Source: Actinoallomurus purpureus (GTDB taxonomy: Bacteria > Actinomycetota > Actinomycetes > Streptosporangiales > Streptosporangiaceae). From it: DNA of 64,000 nucleotides. The stretch spans positions 744,001 through 808,000 of the forward strand of contig NZ_JAMXMY010000001.1 in the NCBI RefSeq assembly GCF_024055795.1. Direction: 5' to 3'. Of this stretch, positions 1 to 6,838 are shown piece after piece. Within the stretch, counting starts at the first letter, position 1; each line of letters opens with the position of its first letter. The notes below the pieces were generated by a model that worked only from the letters and a program-made list of their open reading frames with translations, ran no database searches and had not been told where the DNA came from. The position numbers were made by a program, and so were the translations under genes.

Positions 1-867
1 CAGCCGGCTGCCGCCCTGGCCGGTGCGCAGAGCGACCGCGAGGACGACGGCCGTGCCGACCAGGACGGGCGCGACGGACGCCGCGACCAGGACGGATCCG
101 GACACCGTGATCAGACCCCAGGTCACCAGCGCGGCGAACAGGAAGGTCACGTTCACGCAGACGGCCAGGACCAGCAGCGCCCGCGCGGTCGCCGAGACGA
201 AACGGCGGTGCCGTACCGTCGCGCATGAACTCTCGGCGTCCAGTAGTGCCCTTCCGCGCAGGGCGACCTGCGGCAGGACGAGCAGCAGCGCCGTCACCAG
301 GGCCTGCGTCAGGACGGGCCCGAACACCGAGCCGATCGACTTCGCCGCGTAGTGATCGGCGTGCCCGCCCTGCCCGAAGTGGGTCGCAAGCCGCGCGGGC
401 ATTCGCGGGTACTCCACGACCCCCGCCACGACCGTGCCCGCCAGGAGCAGGACCAAGGGCACGGCCCAGGACGTCGGATAGCGTTCCGGATCGGTCCGGA
501 GCGAGGTGTCTGCCGCCACGACCTGTCGGTGTCCGCCGAACCAGTCCTCGGACCTCTTGACCGCGATGATGCGCCCGCGCGCGAGACGGTATAGCCCGAC
601 GCCCGCGACGACCTCGGCGCCGCCGGCGACCGCGCCCGACGCGGGGTGGCCGGCGGCGAGGATCACACCCGCGGCTGCGGCGGCGGTCACGATGGCCGTG
701 CCGAGGCGGTATCGCCGCCGCTGCGCGGCGATGACCGGCGTGTCCGCCCGGTCGCCGGGGATACGGACGCCGAACGGCGTCGTGGCCGGGACGAGCGACG
801 GCGTCAGCCACTGCAGAGCGCCGATCAGGAGAACGGGGAAGAGCGAGATGAGGATGGAAGTGATCAT
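1..867 (-). CDS. DUF1648-type membrane protein, partial (runs off left edge)
   Basis: The reading frame is open from an ATG at 867 to the window edge, giving 289 residues without a stop. It begins MITSILISLFPVLLIGALQW, a membrane segment. Further hydrophobic segments follow near residues 55-85, 125-145, 175-200 and 220-275. The stretch LATHFGQGGHADHYAAK matches the DUF1648 signature (THF...G..D.Y..K). The ATG overlaps the TGA of the upstream GntR-type regulator gene as ATGA, so the two are probably translationally coupled. Proteins of this type in Bacillus and actinomycetes are integral membrane proteins of unclear function, often paired with a YtrA-like GntR repressor. The C-terminus is missing. 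Confidence 0.85.
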   Translation of the reverse strand, partial: MITSILISLFPVLLIGALQWLTPSLVPATTPFGVRIPGDRADTPVIAAQRRRYRLGTAIVTAAAAAGVILAAGHPASGAVAGGAEVVAGVGLYRLARGRIIAVKRSEDWFGGHRQVVAADTSLRTDPERYPTSWAVPLVLLLAGTVVAGVVEYPRMPARLATHFGQGGHADHYAAKSIGSVFGPVLTQALVTALLLVLPQVALRGRALLDAESSCATVRHRRFVSATARALLVLAVCVNVTFLFAALVTWGLITVSGSVLVAASVAPVLVGTAVVLAVALRTGQGGSRL

Positions 868-1283
868 GAACGGCTCTCAGTGATCGGCCGATCCGGTGAG
901 GCGGCGGGGAAACGCTCGAGAATGGCCTGCACGCGCTGCCGGATCTGCTCCTGGGACAGTCCCTTGGCGGCGGCCTCGGCGAGGAGGGTTCGCGTCCGGG
1001 CCTCCCAGTCCTCGGTGACGCCCGCCGCCGGCGGCCCGCCGTCCGCGTCGCGGATGACGACCGCGCCCGTACGACGGCCCAGCCGGACGAGGCCCTCCTG
1101 ACGCAACAGGTCGTAGGCCTTGTTGACCGTGTGCATGTTGATGCCGAGATCGGCGGCGAGCTGACGCGTGGTGGGCAGCGAGTCGCCGGTCCGCAACCGA
1201 CCCTCCGCGATCGCCTCGACGATGCGGTCGCGAAGCTGCTGGTAGAGCGGCGTCTCGCCGTCCACGTTCAGCGTCAAGATCAT
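864..1283 (-). CDS. GntR-family (YtrA-like) transcriptional regulator
   Basis: This 139-residue protein has an N-terminal winged helix: PLYQQLRDRIVEAIAEGRL, then LPTTRQLAADLGINMHTVNKAY as the recognition helix region, and GLVRLGRRTGAVV as the wing. The C-terminal part is short and helical, without a large effector domain, as expected of the YtrA subfamily. It is followed by the DUF1648 gene with a 4-bp overlap, so it probably represses its own operon. A dyad with CTAGTTG/CAACTAG arms lies directly upstream and is a candidate operator. Confidence 0.9.
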   Translation of the reverse strand: MILTLNVDGETPLYQQLRDRIVEAIAEGRLRTGDSLPTTRQLAADLGINMHTVNKAYDLLRQEGLVRLGRRTGAVVIRDADGGPPAAGVTEDWEARTRTLLAEAAAKGLSQEQIRQRVQAILERFPAASPDRPITESRS

Positions 1284-1301
1284 CCAAACCCCCGGCCGGA
1301 G

Positions 1302-1328
1302 CTAGTTGCATTGATATATAACAACTAG
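1302..1328. promoter_or_regulatory. Inverted repeat, candidate GntR autoregulatory operator
   Basis: Perfect 7-bp arms CTAGTTG (1302-1308) and CAACTAG (1322-1328) are separated by 13 bp of AT-rich sequence containing TATATA. The site lies 19-45 bp upstream of the GntR start, where the promoter of the minus-strand operon should be. The AT-rich centre could serve as its -10. Operator function is inferred from position and symmetry. Confidence 0.6.
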
Positions 1329-1591
1329 AACATTCACGAGCGCAAGTCGGGACCGACCGAACCGATCTGGCGGCGTACGCGGGCTGCCACTCGTTCCGAT
1401 AGGCCATGCGTGCGGGTTCGGGCAGCGGGGCCGGCATGGTCGCGATGGTCTGCTCGCTTGCGCCGTCCAGCATCCGGTGATGGTGTCGGGCGAGGTGGTT
1501 CATTCACCGGGCGCCGGCGGCCCGTGGGGGCTGCGGGATCTCCGTCTCCTGCGGGGCTTGTACTGCTCGGGATATTGCGCCGCTGGGGCGG

Positions 1592-1951
1592 TCACCAGCT
1601 GTAGGGGCCGAATCGACCCCAGGCGACGAGCGCGGTGAGAACGAACAGGACGGCGGTGACCGCCACTCCGGACGGCTCTTTGCGGCGGATGTGCATGGCA
1701 GCGCCCAGGACCACAATGACCGCCAGCCCGGTCCAGGCGATCGGTGTCAAGACGGGTGCGATTCCGGTCGCGGCCGGCACGATCAGCCCGATCGCGCCGA
1801 GTAACTCCGTCACTCCGATGAACCGCACCGTCGACTGGGAGACGTCCTGCATCCACGGATACTTGCCGGCCAGCTTGTCCTTCGACTGGAGGACTTTCCC
1901 CAGGCCGGACATGGCGAACATGGCGGCCAGGATCGCCTGCACGATCCACAC
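1592..1951 (-). CDS. DoxX-family membrane protein
   Basis: This is a 119-residue protein with four hydrophobic helices (about residues 1-20, 45-65, 70-88 and 95-115). It carries the DoxX pattern FAMSGLGKVLQSK near the N-terminus and GVTELLGAIGLIVPAATG in helix 2. The start is GTG at 1951. DoxX proteins are small integral membrane proteins, sometimes linked to redox or thiol stress, without a firm enzymatic role. It lies downstream of the ECF41 sigma gene on the same strand with a 134-bp gap, so co-regulation is possible but not shown. A related DoxX gene lies at 18039-18422. Confidence 0.85.
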   Translation of the reverse strand: MWIVQAILAAMFAMSGLGKVLQSKDKLAGKYPWMQDVSQSTVRFIGVTELLGAIGLIVPAATGIAPVLTPIAWTGLAVIVVLGAAMHIRRKEPSGVAVTAVLFVLTALVAWGRFGPYSW

Positions 1952-2085
1952 GGGCCGGGGCGGATGCCGGCTGCGCGGCGTGAGCCTGCATCGAGGTACG
2001 TCAACCTCTGGCTGCTGTGCGCTCGTGGGTGCTCCGGGCGGTTCTCACGGCCCGGAACACCCACGGCGCCAGAGCAGCAGCGGGC

Positions 2086-2937
2086 CTACCTGGCGAGTTC
2101 TGCCGGTTCATCCAGCCGCGTCAGTTTCCGCGGGTTCGCGATAGCGTGGATCCGGGTGACCCGCCCGTTCTCCACCACGAGGCTCACCGCGGCCACCCGG
2201 CCGTCGATCTCGATCCGGCCCGCAGGCGCGCCGTTGAGCCACACGGCCGACACCACCCGGTTCGGACGCGCGAGCAGCTTCGCCACCAGCTCGGCCCCGT
2301 GGACCGGAGCCGGAGCGGCGGCCGCAAGCCCGCCGCCATCGGCGATCAGGACCACGTCCGGTGCCATGACCTCCATCAGCTCCTGCACCTGCCCGGTTCG
2401 CAACGCGGTCAGGAACCGGTCCACCACGGCCTGCTGCTCCGACCGGCTCACCTGTATCCGCGGCTGCCGGGCCGCCACATGCCCGCGGGCCCGCCGCGCG
2501 ATCTGCCGCACCGTGGCCGCTGACTTCCCGACGGCCTCGGCGATCTCGCCGTACGGCATCTCGAAGACCTCGCGGAGCACGAACACCGCCCGCTCCGCCG
2601 GCCCGAGCGTTTCCAGCACGGTCAGCATCGCGATCGAGACGCTCTCCGCGAGTTCGACGTCCTCGGCAACATCAGGGCTGGTCAGCAGCGGTTCCGGCAG
2701 CCACTCGCCAACGTATTCCTCGCGGCTGCGCGACAACGTTCGCAGGCGGTTGAGCGCTTGCCGTGTGACGGTTCGGACGAGGTAGGCCCGCGGGTCGTGC
2801 ACCTGCGAGTGGTCGACGTCGGCCCACCGCAGCCAGGACTCCTGCAACACGTCCTCCGCGTCGGCCGCCGACCCGAGCATCTCGTAGGCGACCGTGAACA
2901 GCAGGCTGCGATGGGCCACGAACGGATCCTCGGTCAT
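2086..2937 (-). CDS. ECF41-group RNA polymerase sigma factor
   Basis: The 283-residue protein has region 2 (AHRSLLFTVAYEMLGS, DAEDVLQESWLRW), region 4 (GPAERAVFVLREVF, GEIAEAVGKSAATVRQIARRA) and a long SnoaL-like C-terminal extension. Three marks define group ECF41: WLPEP between regions 2 and 4, DGGG in the extension, and an NPxKL motif near the end (NPRKL). In this family the extension replaces a separate anti-sigma factor. The gene starts inside the stop of the CMD gene (ATGA overlap), the typical ECF41 partner. An ECF41-like promoter lies ahead of the pair, so it is probably autoregulated. Confidence 0.93.
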   Translation of the reverse strand: MTEDPFVAHRSLLFTVAYEMLGSAADAEDVLQESWLRWADVDHSQVHDPRAYLVRTVTRQALNRLRTLSRSREEYVGEWLPEPLLTSPDVAEDVELAESVSIAMLTVLETLGPAERAVFVLREVFEMPYGEIAEAVGKSAATVRQIARRARGHVAARQPRIQVSRSEQQAVVDRFLTALRTGQVQELMEVMAPDVVLIADGGGLAAAAPAPVHGAELVAKLLARPNRVVSAVWLNGAPAGRIEIDGRVAAVSLVVENGRVTRIHAIANPRKLTRLDEPAELAR

Positions 2938-3512
2938 GCCGTCGCCGTTACGCCGGACTTCTCAGGACGCGCGGCCAGCGGAATCTCGCATGCATCGGAG
3001 AAGCCCTGCGACGTGACCCCGTTCGCATTGTTGTTCCTGGTCGCCATGTTGACAAAGGCGATGAACGCGGTGAGCTCGACCATCGCCGCCGGGCCGAGCC
3101 GCTCGAGCAGGCTTCCGTACAGCTCGTCGGTGACGGTCAGCGGGGTGTTCGTCATGGCCTCGGCGTACTCCAGCACGTCCCGCTCCAGCGGGGTGAACAC
3201 CTCCGACTCCCGCCAGCGCGGCACCTGGCTCGCCTTGGCCAGGTCCAGGTCCTGGTTCTGCGCCTGGAAGTAGCCGACGTCGAGGCACCAGCTGCAGCCG
3301 ACCTGTGCCGCGACGGCCATGTGCGCGAACGACTTGAGGCTCGCGTCGGCCGCATCCCACTCGCCCACCTTGGCCGAAAACTCCAGATTGGACGTGGCGA
3401 CCTTGGGGCTGTGCCACACCACCTCGACGGGCTCGGGCACTTCGCCGAGCTGCTTGATCATGTTCTCCCTGAGCTCGGTGGGGAGCTCCGCCTTCGGGAC
3501 GCGTAGCGCCAT
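2934..3512 (-). CDS. Carboxymuconolactone decarboxylase / AhpD-like protein
   Basis: This 192-residue CMD-family protein carries the redox motif CSWC in VGCSWCLDVGYF and the helical pattern FVNMATRNNNANG typical of the family. The start ATG at 3512 is chosen because AAGGAG lies 6 bp upstream; a longer frame would begin at 3584 without a ribosome site. AhpD-like members act as alkylhydroperoxide reductases, though the substrate here is unknown. CMD genes are the commonest neighbours and targets of ECF41 factors. The stop overlaps the sigma gene start, and an ECF41-like promoter lies 45-71 bp upstream. Confidence 0.9.
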   Translation of the reverse strand: MALRVPKAELPTELRENMIKQLGEVPEPVEVVWHSPKVATSNLEFSAKVGEWDAADASLKSFAHMAVAAQVGCSWCLDVGYFQAQNQDLDLAKASQVPRWRESEVFTPLERDVLEYAEAMTNTPLTVTDELYGSLLERLGPAAMVELTAFIAFVNMATRNNNANGVTSQGFSDACEIPLAARPEKSGVTATA

Positions 3513-3556
3513 GATGTTCTCCTTGTACGTGCATACGTTGGCCTGTCCGACATGAA

Positions 3557-3583
3557 GACACCACCGGGCCCCCGCGCGTGACA
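3557..3583 (-). promoter_or_regulatory. ECF41-like promoter of the CMD/sigma operon
   Basis: Read on the minus strand: TGTCACG (3583-3577), 16 bp, then TGTC (3560-3557). The known ECF41 consensus is TGTCACA-N16-CGTC, so spacing is exact and each box has one mismatch. It sits about 45 bp upstream of the CMD start. A closely similar site precedes the second CMD gene. Confidence 0.65.
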
Positions 3584-3586
3584 ACG

Positions 3587-3615
3587 GGGCCCGGATACCC
3601 GCGGTATCCGGGCCC
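3587..3615. terminator. Strong 13-bp hairpin, probable terminator or insulator
   Basis: Perfect arms GGGCCCGGATACC (3587-3599) and its complement (3603-3615) enclose a 3-nt loop. There is no clear T-tract. It lies directly upstream of the CMD promoter and could stop readthrough from the mobile region. Confidence 0.55.
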
Positions 3616-3660
3616 TGACATCTCGCGCGTGGTGCGGGCGCGCCGCCGTGCTACGGCCTG

Positions 3661-3843
3661 TCGTTAACGACGGGGCAACTGGCCACCGCCGAGTACGTCG
3701 ACTGGTACAACGCCCAGCGGATCCACACCGCCATCGGGGACGTTCCACCCGACGAATTCGAAGCCACCTACTACGCGCAGCACCAACCCCGCGAGGCGGT
3801 TGGAGCCAACCACTGAGGTCTCCATAGAACCCGGGGTGGCTCA
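3661..3843 (+). pseudogene. 3' remnant of an IS3-family transposase with terminal repeat
   Basis: The frame ending at the TGA at 3814-3816 reads LATAEYVDWYNAQRIHTAIG and then PPDEFEATYY, the extreme C-terminus of IS3-family transposases. No upstream catalytic domain is present. The sequence after the stop, ending ACCCGGGGTGGCTCA at 3843, resembles the terminal inverted repeat of such elements. It marks the left border of the mobile-element zone. Confidence 0.75.
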
Positions 3844-3844
3844 G

Positions 3845-5047
3845 TTACGCGGTCGCCGGCGGGGTGGATTCTGCTGGATGTCCGCGCGCAGCCAATTCTT
3901 CGCGGGCGGCCTGGGCTTCTTCTCGAGCAGCCTGGGCGCGCAGTTCGGCCTGGACGGCGCGTTCGCGCTGGGTTGCGGCGTCGGCGCGGGCGGTATCCCG
4001 GTCGCTGCGCAGGGCCTCGATCTCGGCGGCCAGGCGATGGGCGTCGGCGCGCGCGTGTTCGGCCTCCCGCCGCAGCTCATCGACCTGCCGGGTGAGCTCT
4101 AGACCGGCCCGCTCGGCGCGGTCGGCCAGCGCCGTCATCGCCGCGGCGTTCTGCCGGGCCTCGGCGGCCTGACCTTCGGCGGTCTCGGACCGCTGCCATG
4201 CGGTGCGGGCGTCGGCCTGGGCGGCCTGTGCGGCGGCCTGCGCCGCGGCCAGCTCGGCGCGGCACTGGGCGAGCTGGGCGGTGAGTTGCTCGCGGGCCTG
4301 ACGTTCCTTTTCCAGGTTCTGGGCGGTCTCCTCCAGGCGTGCTGCCAGGGACTGTTCGGCCTGGCGGGCCAGCGCTGCCGCGCGTTCGGCGTTCACCGCG
4401 GCCTGCCGGTGGACGGCTACAGTCTCGGCCGCCTGTTGTCTGGTCTGCTCGGCCTCGGCATGGGCCTGGGCGGCCGCGTCTTCGGCCTTGGCCCGCGCAG
4501 CCCGGTCCTGTTCGCTGCGGGCCGCCGCCTGGGCGGCCCGTTCCTCGGCTTCGTCGGTACGGCGGCGCGCCGCCTCCGCCTCCTCCCGGGCCACTGCCGC
4601 CTCGGCCTTGACCTCGGCGGCCTGCGCGGTGGTGACGCCGGTGATGGCCGCGAACCCCTCGATGGCCTTGGTCAGCACCGCCTGGGTCTCGGTCATGGCC
4701 GGGACAGCCTCCTCGGCCACGGCCGCCACCAGCCGCAACGGGTCACCGAGCGCCTCGGCCACCCGTGCATCCCGCAGGGCCTGGGCGCGTTCCTTGCAGT
4801 CCTTGGGCGGCGGGCAGTACAGCCGGCGCCGGCCGCCCTTGTAGCGGCCGTCGGCACGGCGCACCGGCTCGGGCAGCGGCGCCCGGCACACCTGGCAGCG
4901 CCCGTGCGGGGCCGGCTCCTCCCGCTCATGGCCAGCCGTGGCGTCGTCTGGTCCGCCGGCGGCGGTGAGCGCGGGAACGGAGGAGGCCTCGGCGACCTCG
5001 TCACGGTCGGGGGCGGGGTCCTCGGTGCTGGTGGAGGCGTCAGTCAT
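3845..5047 (-). CDS. Zinc-ribbon / long coiled-coil protein of unknown function
   Basis: About 400 residues. The N-terminus is acidic and disordered. A Cys cluster follows at about residues 50-85 (GRCQVCRAPL, then LYCPPPKDCKERAQ), likely a zinc ribbon or a degenerate DNA-binding motif. The rest (about 130-390) is an Ala/Glu/Arg/Gln heptad-rich coiled coil. The architecture recalls KfrA-like plasmid proteins and actinomycete plasmid or integrative-element proteins, but I do not recognise the family. The start is uncertain: ATG 5047 is preferred because ATG 5068 and GTG 5077 run into the upstream repeats. No Shine-Dalgarno is seen, so it may be leaderless. It lies between an IS3 end and the left end of the Tn7-like element. 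Confidence 0.7.
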   Translation of the reverse strand: MTDASTSTEDPAPDRDEVAEASSVPALTAAGGPDDATAGHEREEPAPHGRCQVCRAPLPEPVRRADGRYKGGRRRLYCPPPKDCKERAQALRDARVAEALGDPLRLVAAVAEEAVPAMTETQAVLTKAIEGFAAITGVTTAQAAEVKAEAAVAREEAEAARRRTDEAEERAAQAAARSEQDRAARAKAEDAAAQAHAEAEQTRQQAAETVAVHRQAAVNAERAAALARQAEQSLAARLEETAQNLEKERQAREQLTAQLAQCRAELAAAQAAAQAAQADARTAWQRSETAEGQAAEARQNAAAMTALADRAERAGLELTRQVDELRREAEHARADAHRLAAEIEALRSDRDTARADAATQRERAVQAELRAQAAREEAQAAREELAARGHPAESTPPATA

Positions 5048-5068
5048 GATCCAAACGCTAGCAGACAT

Positions 5069-5102
5069 TCGTTTCACGATACTCGAAACTCGTTTCGCGA
5101 TA
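5069..5102. promoter_or_regulatory. Direct and inverted repeats at the coiled-coil gene promoter
   Basis: TCGTTTCACGATA (5069-5081) recurs as TCGTTTCGCGATA (5090-5102), a 21-bp period or two helical turns. Between them CGAAAC and GTTTCG form a dyad (5084-5097). The site overlaps or abuts the gene start, suggesting autoregulation, perhaps by the coiled-coil protein itself. This is inferred. Confidence 0.5.
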
Positions 5103-5220
5103 GATGACTCTAAACTATCTGTGATCTAGAGAGTGAATGAGAATGACTGTTATCAACCACTCTCCGGCCGCGCCGGAACGGCCGCGGGTGTGAGTAGTTG
5201 TTCCGTTGTCCTGGTGTCCT

Positions 5221-5291
5221 GACTCAGTGAATCTGAGGCAGTCTCATCGAATCTGAGGCAGAGGAGTGGCTGTCTCGCTACAGTCGAGGCA
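5221..5291 (+). repeat. Left-end TnsB-binding-like repeats (three copies)
   Basis: Copies: GACTCAGTGAATCTGAGGCA (5221-5240), GTCTCATCGAATCTGAGGCA (5241-5260, directly abutting), and a degenerate GTCTCGCTACAGTCGAGGCA (5272-5291). The conserved outer parts are CTC and GAGGCA. Tandem end sites are typical of Tn7-like elements. Confidence 0.7.
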
Positions 5292-5429
5292 CGTGTGGCG
5301 GGAAGGGTTGGTGTCGGATCGCGCTGGACCTGGTCTTCTCAGGTGACCTGGCGGAGTGATGGTGGTTTCCCAGCTGGTCCAGCGCATCTGAAGTGATTCT
5401 TGGGGGTATTCCCGAGATTTGGAGGCGGA

Positions 5430-5933
5430 GTGTCGCCGTTGATCATCGAGCTGGATCCGCTGCGGGCTGCTGGCCCGGTGTCGCTGGGGATGTCGTTTGA
5501 GGAGGCGGGGCGGGCGCTGGCGGCGTGGGGAACGCCGCGGCCGTTTGCTCCGTATCCGGGGGCTGAGCCGCTGGATTGGCAGCTGTGGGATTCGGGTGTT
5601 AGTGCTCACGTGTTCTGCGGGTCCGCGGGCGTGGTGCAGACGGTCGAGATCTCCCGGGCCTTCGAGGACCCCGATGTGGAGCCGCAGGCGCGGGTGCTCC
5701 TGCTGGGCATGGACGTGTTCTCGGTGCCTGCCAGGCAGGTGATCGCGGAGCTGGGTGCCCGCTACGACGTGGATGACGACGTGGGTCACGGCGTGGTCGT
5801 GCGGGAGTTGTCGGTCGGGATGTCCCGCGATTTGGGGGAGCCGTTCCCGAGCGCTGACCGGTGGTGTTTCGACGGCGTTTTGATCGCGGGTCCGGGCTAC
5901 TACGACCCGCCGCCTCGGGACGGCGGGTCATGA
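5430..5933 (+). CDS. Hypothetical protein, passenger of the Tn7-like element
   Basis: The protein has 167 residues from GTG 5430, which follows GGAGG by 4 bp; a longer TTG-started frame lacks a ribosome site. It reads SLGMSFEEAGRALAAWG near the N-terminus, a small mixed alpha/beta protein without signal peptide or membrane helix. I do not recognise the family. The composition and length resemble actinomycete immunity-like or DUF proteins, but this is only an impression. It lies between the left-end repeats and tnsA and is the only cargo candidate. A gap of 83 bp separates it from tnsA. Confidence 0.65.
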   Translation: MSPLIIELDPLRAAGPVSLGMSFEEAGRALAAWGTPRPFAPYPGAEPLDWQLWDSGVSAHVFCGSAGVVQTVEISRAFEDPDVEPQARVLLLGMDVFSVPARQVIAELGARYDVDDDVGHGVVVRELSVGMSRDLGEPFPSADRWCFDGVLIAGPGYYDPPPRDGGS

Positions 5934-6016
5934 GCGCGGGTCTGCCAAGACCCGCACCTATCGTGGAAACCGCCACTTCAAATGAGAGACATGAACGGTA
6001 ATAACGAACAAGGCAC

Positions 6017-6838
6017 GTGGCGAACCGCAGTTCAGCCAGGGAGACGCCTCGCCAACTAAAACGAGAGGCGACGGTCGGGAAGGTGCCGATGGGTGGTTCG
6101 CTGTCGGTCGCGCAGCGGCTGCCGGGCACCGAGTATGAGGTCACGTTCGTTGATGAGGCTGGCCGCGAGCAGCGGGAGCCGTTGGAACGGGCGTGGTCGG
6201 TGCCGTTCGAGTATGGCCGGCCGGTGCGGGCGTTGCGGTCGTTTAAGGGGCAGAAGAACTTTACGGGGGTCTGGTTCGCTGCATCGGTGGGCCGTCACGT
6301 CGGGTTCGAGTCGTGGGTGGAACGCGATCAGGCGATGTGGCTGGACTTCGACCGCGAGGTCGCTTCGTTCGCATCGCAGCCGTTCGTGTTGAGCTGGGCC
6401 GCTGGTGGTCACAGGCGCCGGCATGTGCCGGATTACTTCGCGCGGTTAGTCGACGGCACCGGCGTGGTGATCGATGTGCGTCCGGATGAACTGGTGGACA
6501 CCGCCTCCCAGGAGCAGTTCGCGGCGATGGCTGAGGCGTGTGAGGCGGTGGGCTGGGTGTTTCGCCGTGTCGGTGTGCTGGACCCGGTGATGGCGGCGAA
6601 CCTGCGGTGGCTGGCCGGTTACCGGCATGAGCGCTGCTGCTCGCCGCGATTCGCTGGGGTCTGCCGGGAGGTGTTTGCCGAGCCACGGCCGTTGATGGCC
6701 GGCGCCGGGATGATCGGTGATCCGATCGCGGTGTTGCCGACGTTGTTCCACCTGCTGTGGCGGCAGGAGTTGACGACCGATGTCACCTCCCGGGTACTGG
6801 GACCGGGATCGGTGGTTCGCGCTGGTGATGGCTCGTGA
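6017..6838 (+). CDS. tnsA: TnsA-like transposase endonuclease subunit
   Basis: 273 residues. The TnsA endonuclease fold is indicated by ESWVERDQAMWLDFD (acidic residue E98 or E102), RRRHVPDYFARLVDG (D139) and VVIDVRPDE (D153, R155). TnsA cuts the 5' ends of the element so that, with TnsB, it is excised cleanly. The residue after the last acidic strand is usually Lys (xVK); here it is Arg, which may be conservative. The GTG at 6017 is taken as start; ATG 6089 with upstream GGGAAGG is an alternative, since the first 24 residues are not conserved-looking. The end overlaps tnsB by GTGA. Confidence 0.85.
   Translation: MANRSSARETPRQLKREATVGKVPMGGSLSVAQRLPGTEYEVTFVDEAGREQREPLERAWSVPFEYGRPVRALRSFKGQKNFTGVWFAASVGRHVGFESWVERDQAMWLDFDREVASFASQPFVLSWAAGGHRRRHVPDYFARLVDGTGVVIDVRPDELVDTASQEQFAAMAEACEAVGWVFRRVGVLDPVMAANLRWLAGYRHERCCSPRFAGVCREVFAEPRPLMAGAGMIGDPIAVLPTLFHLLWRQELTTDVTSRVLGPGSVVRAGDGS

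Noticed and set aside
23-883. Long open frames on the plus strand over the first 900 bases.
   Set aside because: They are antisense to a convincing membrane protein, are Arg/Pro/Ala-rich and lack ribosome sites.
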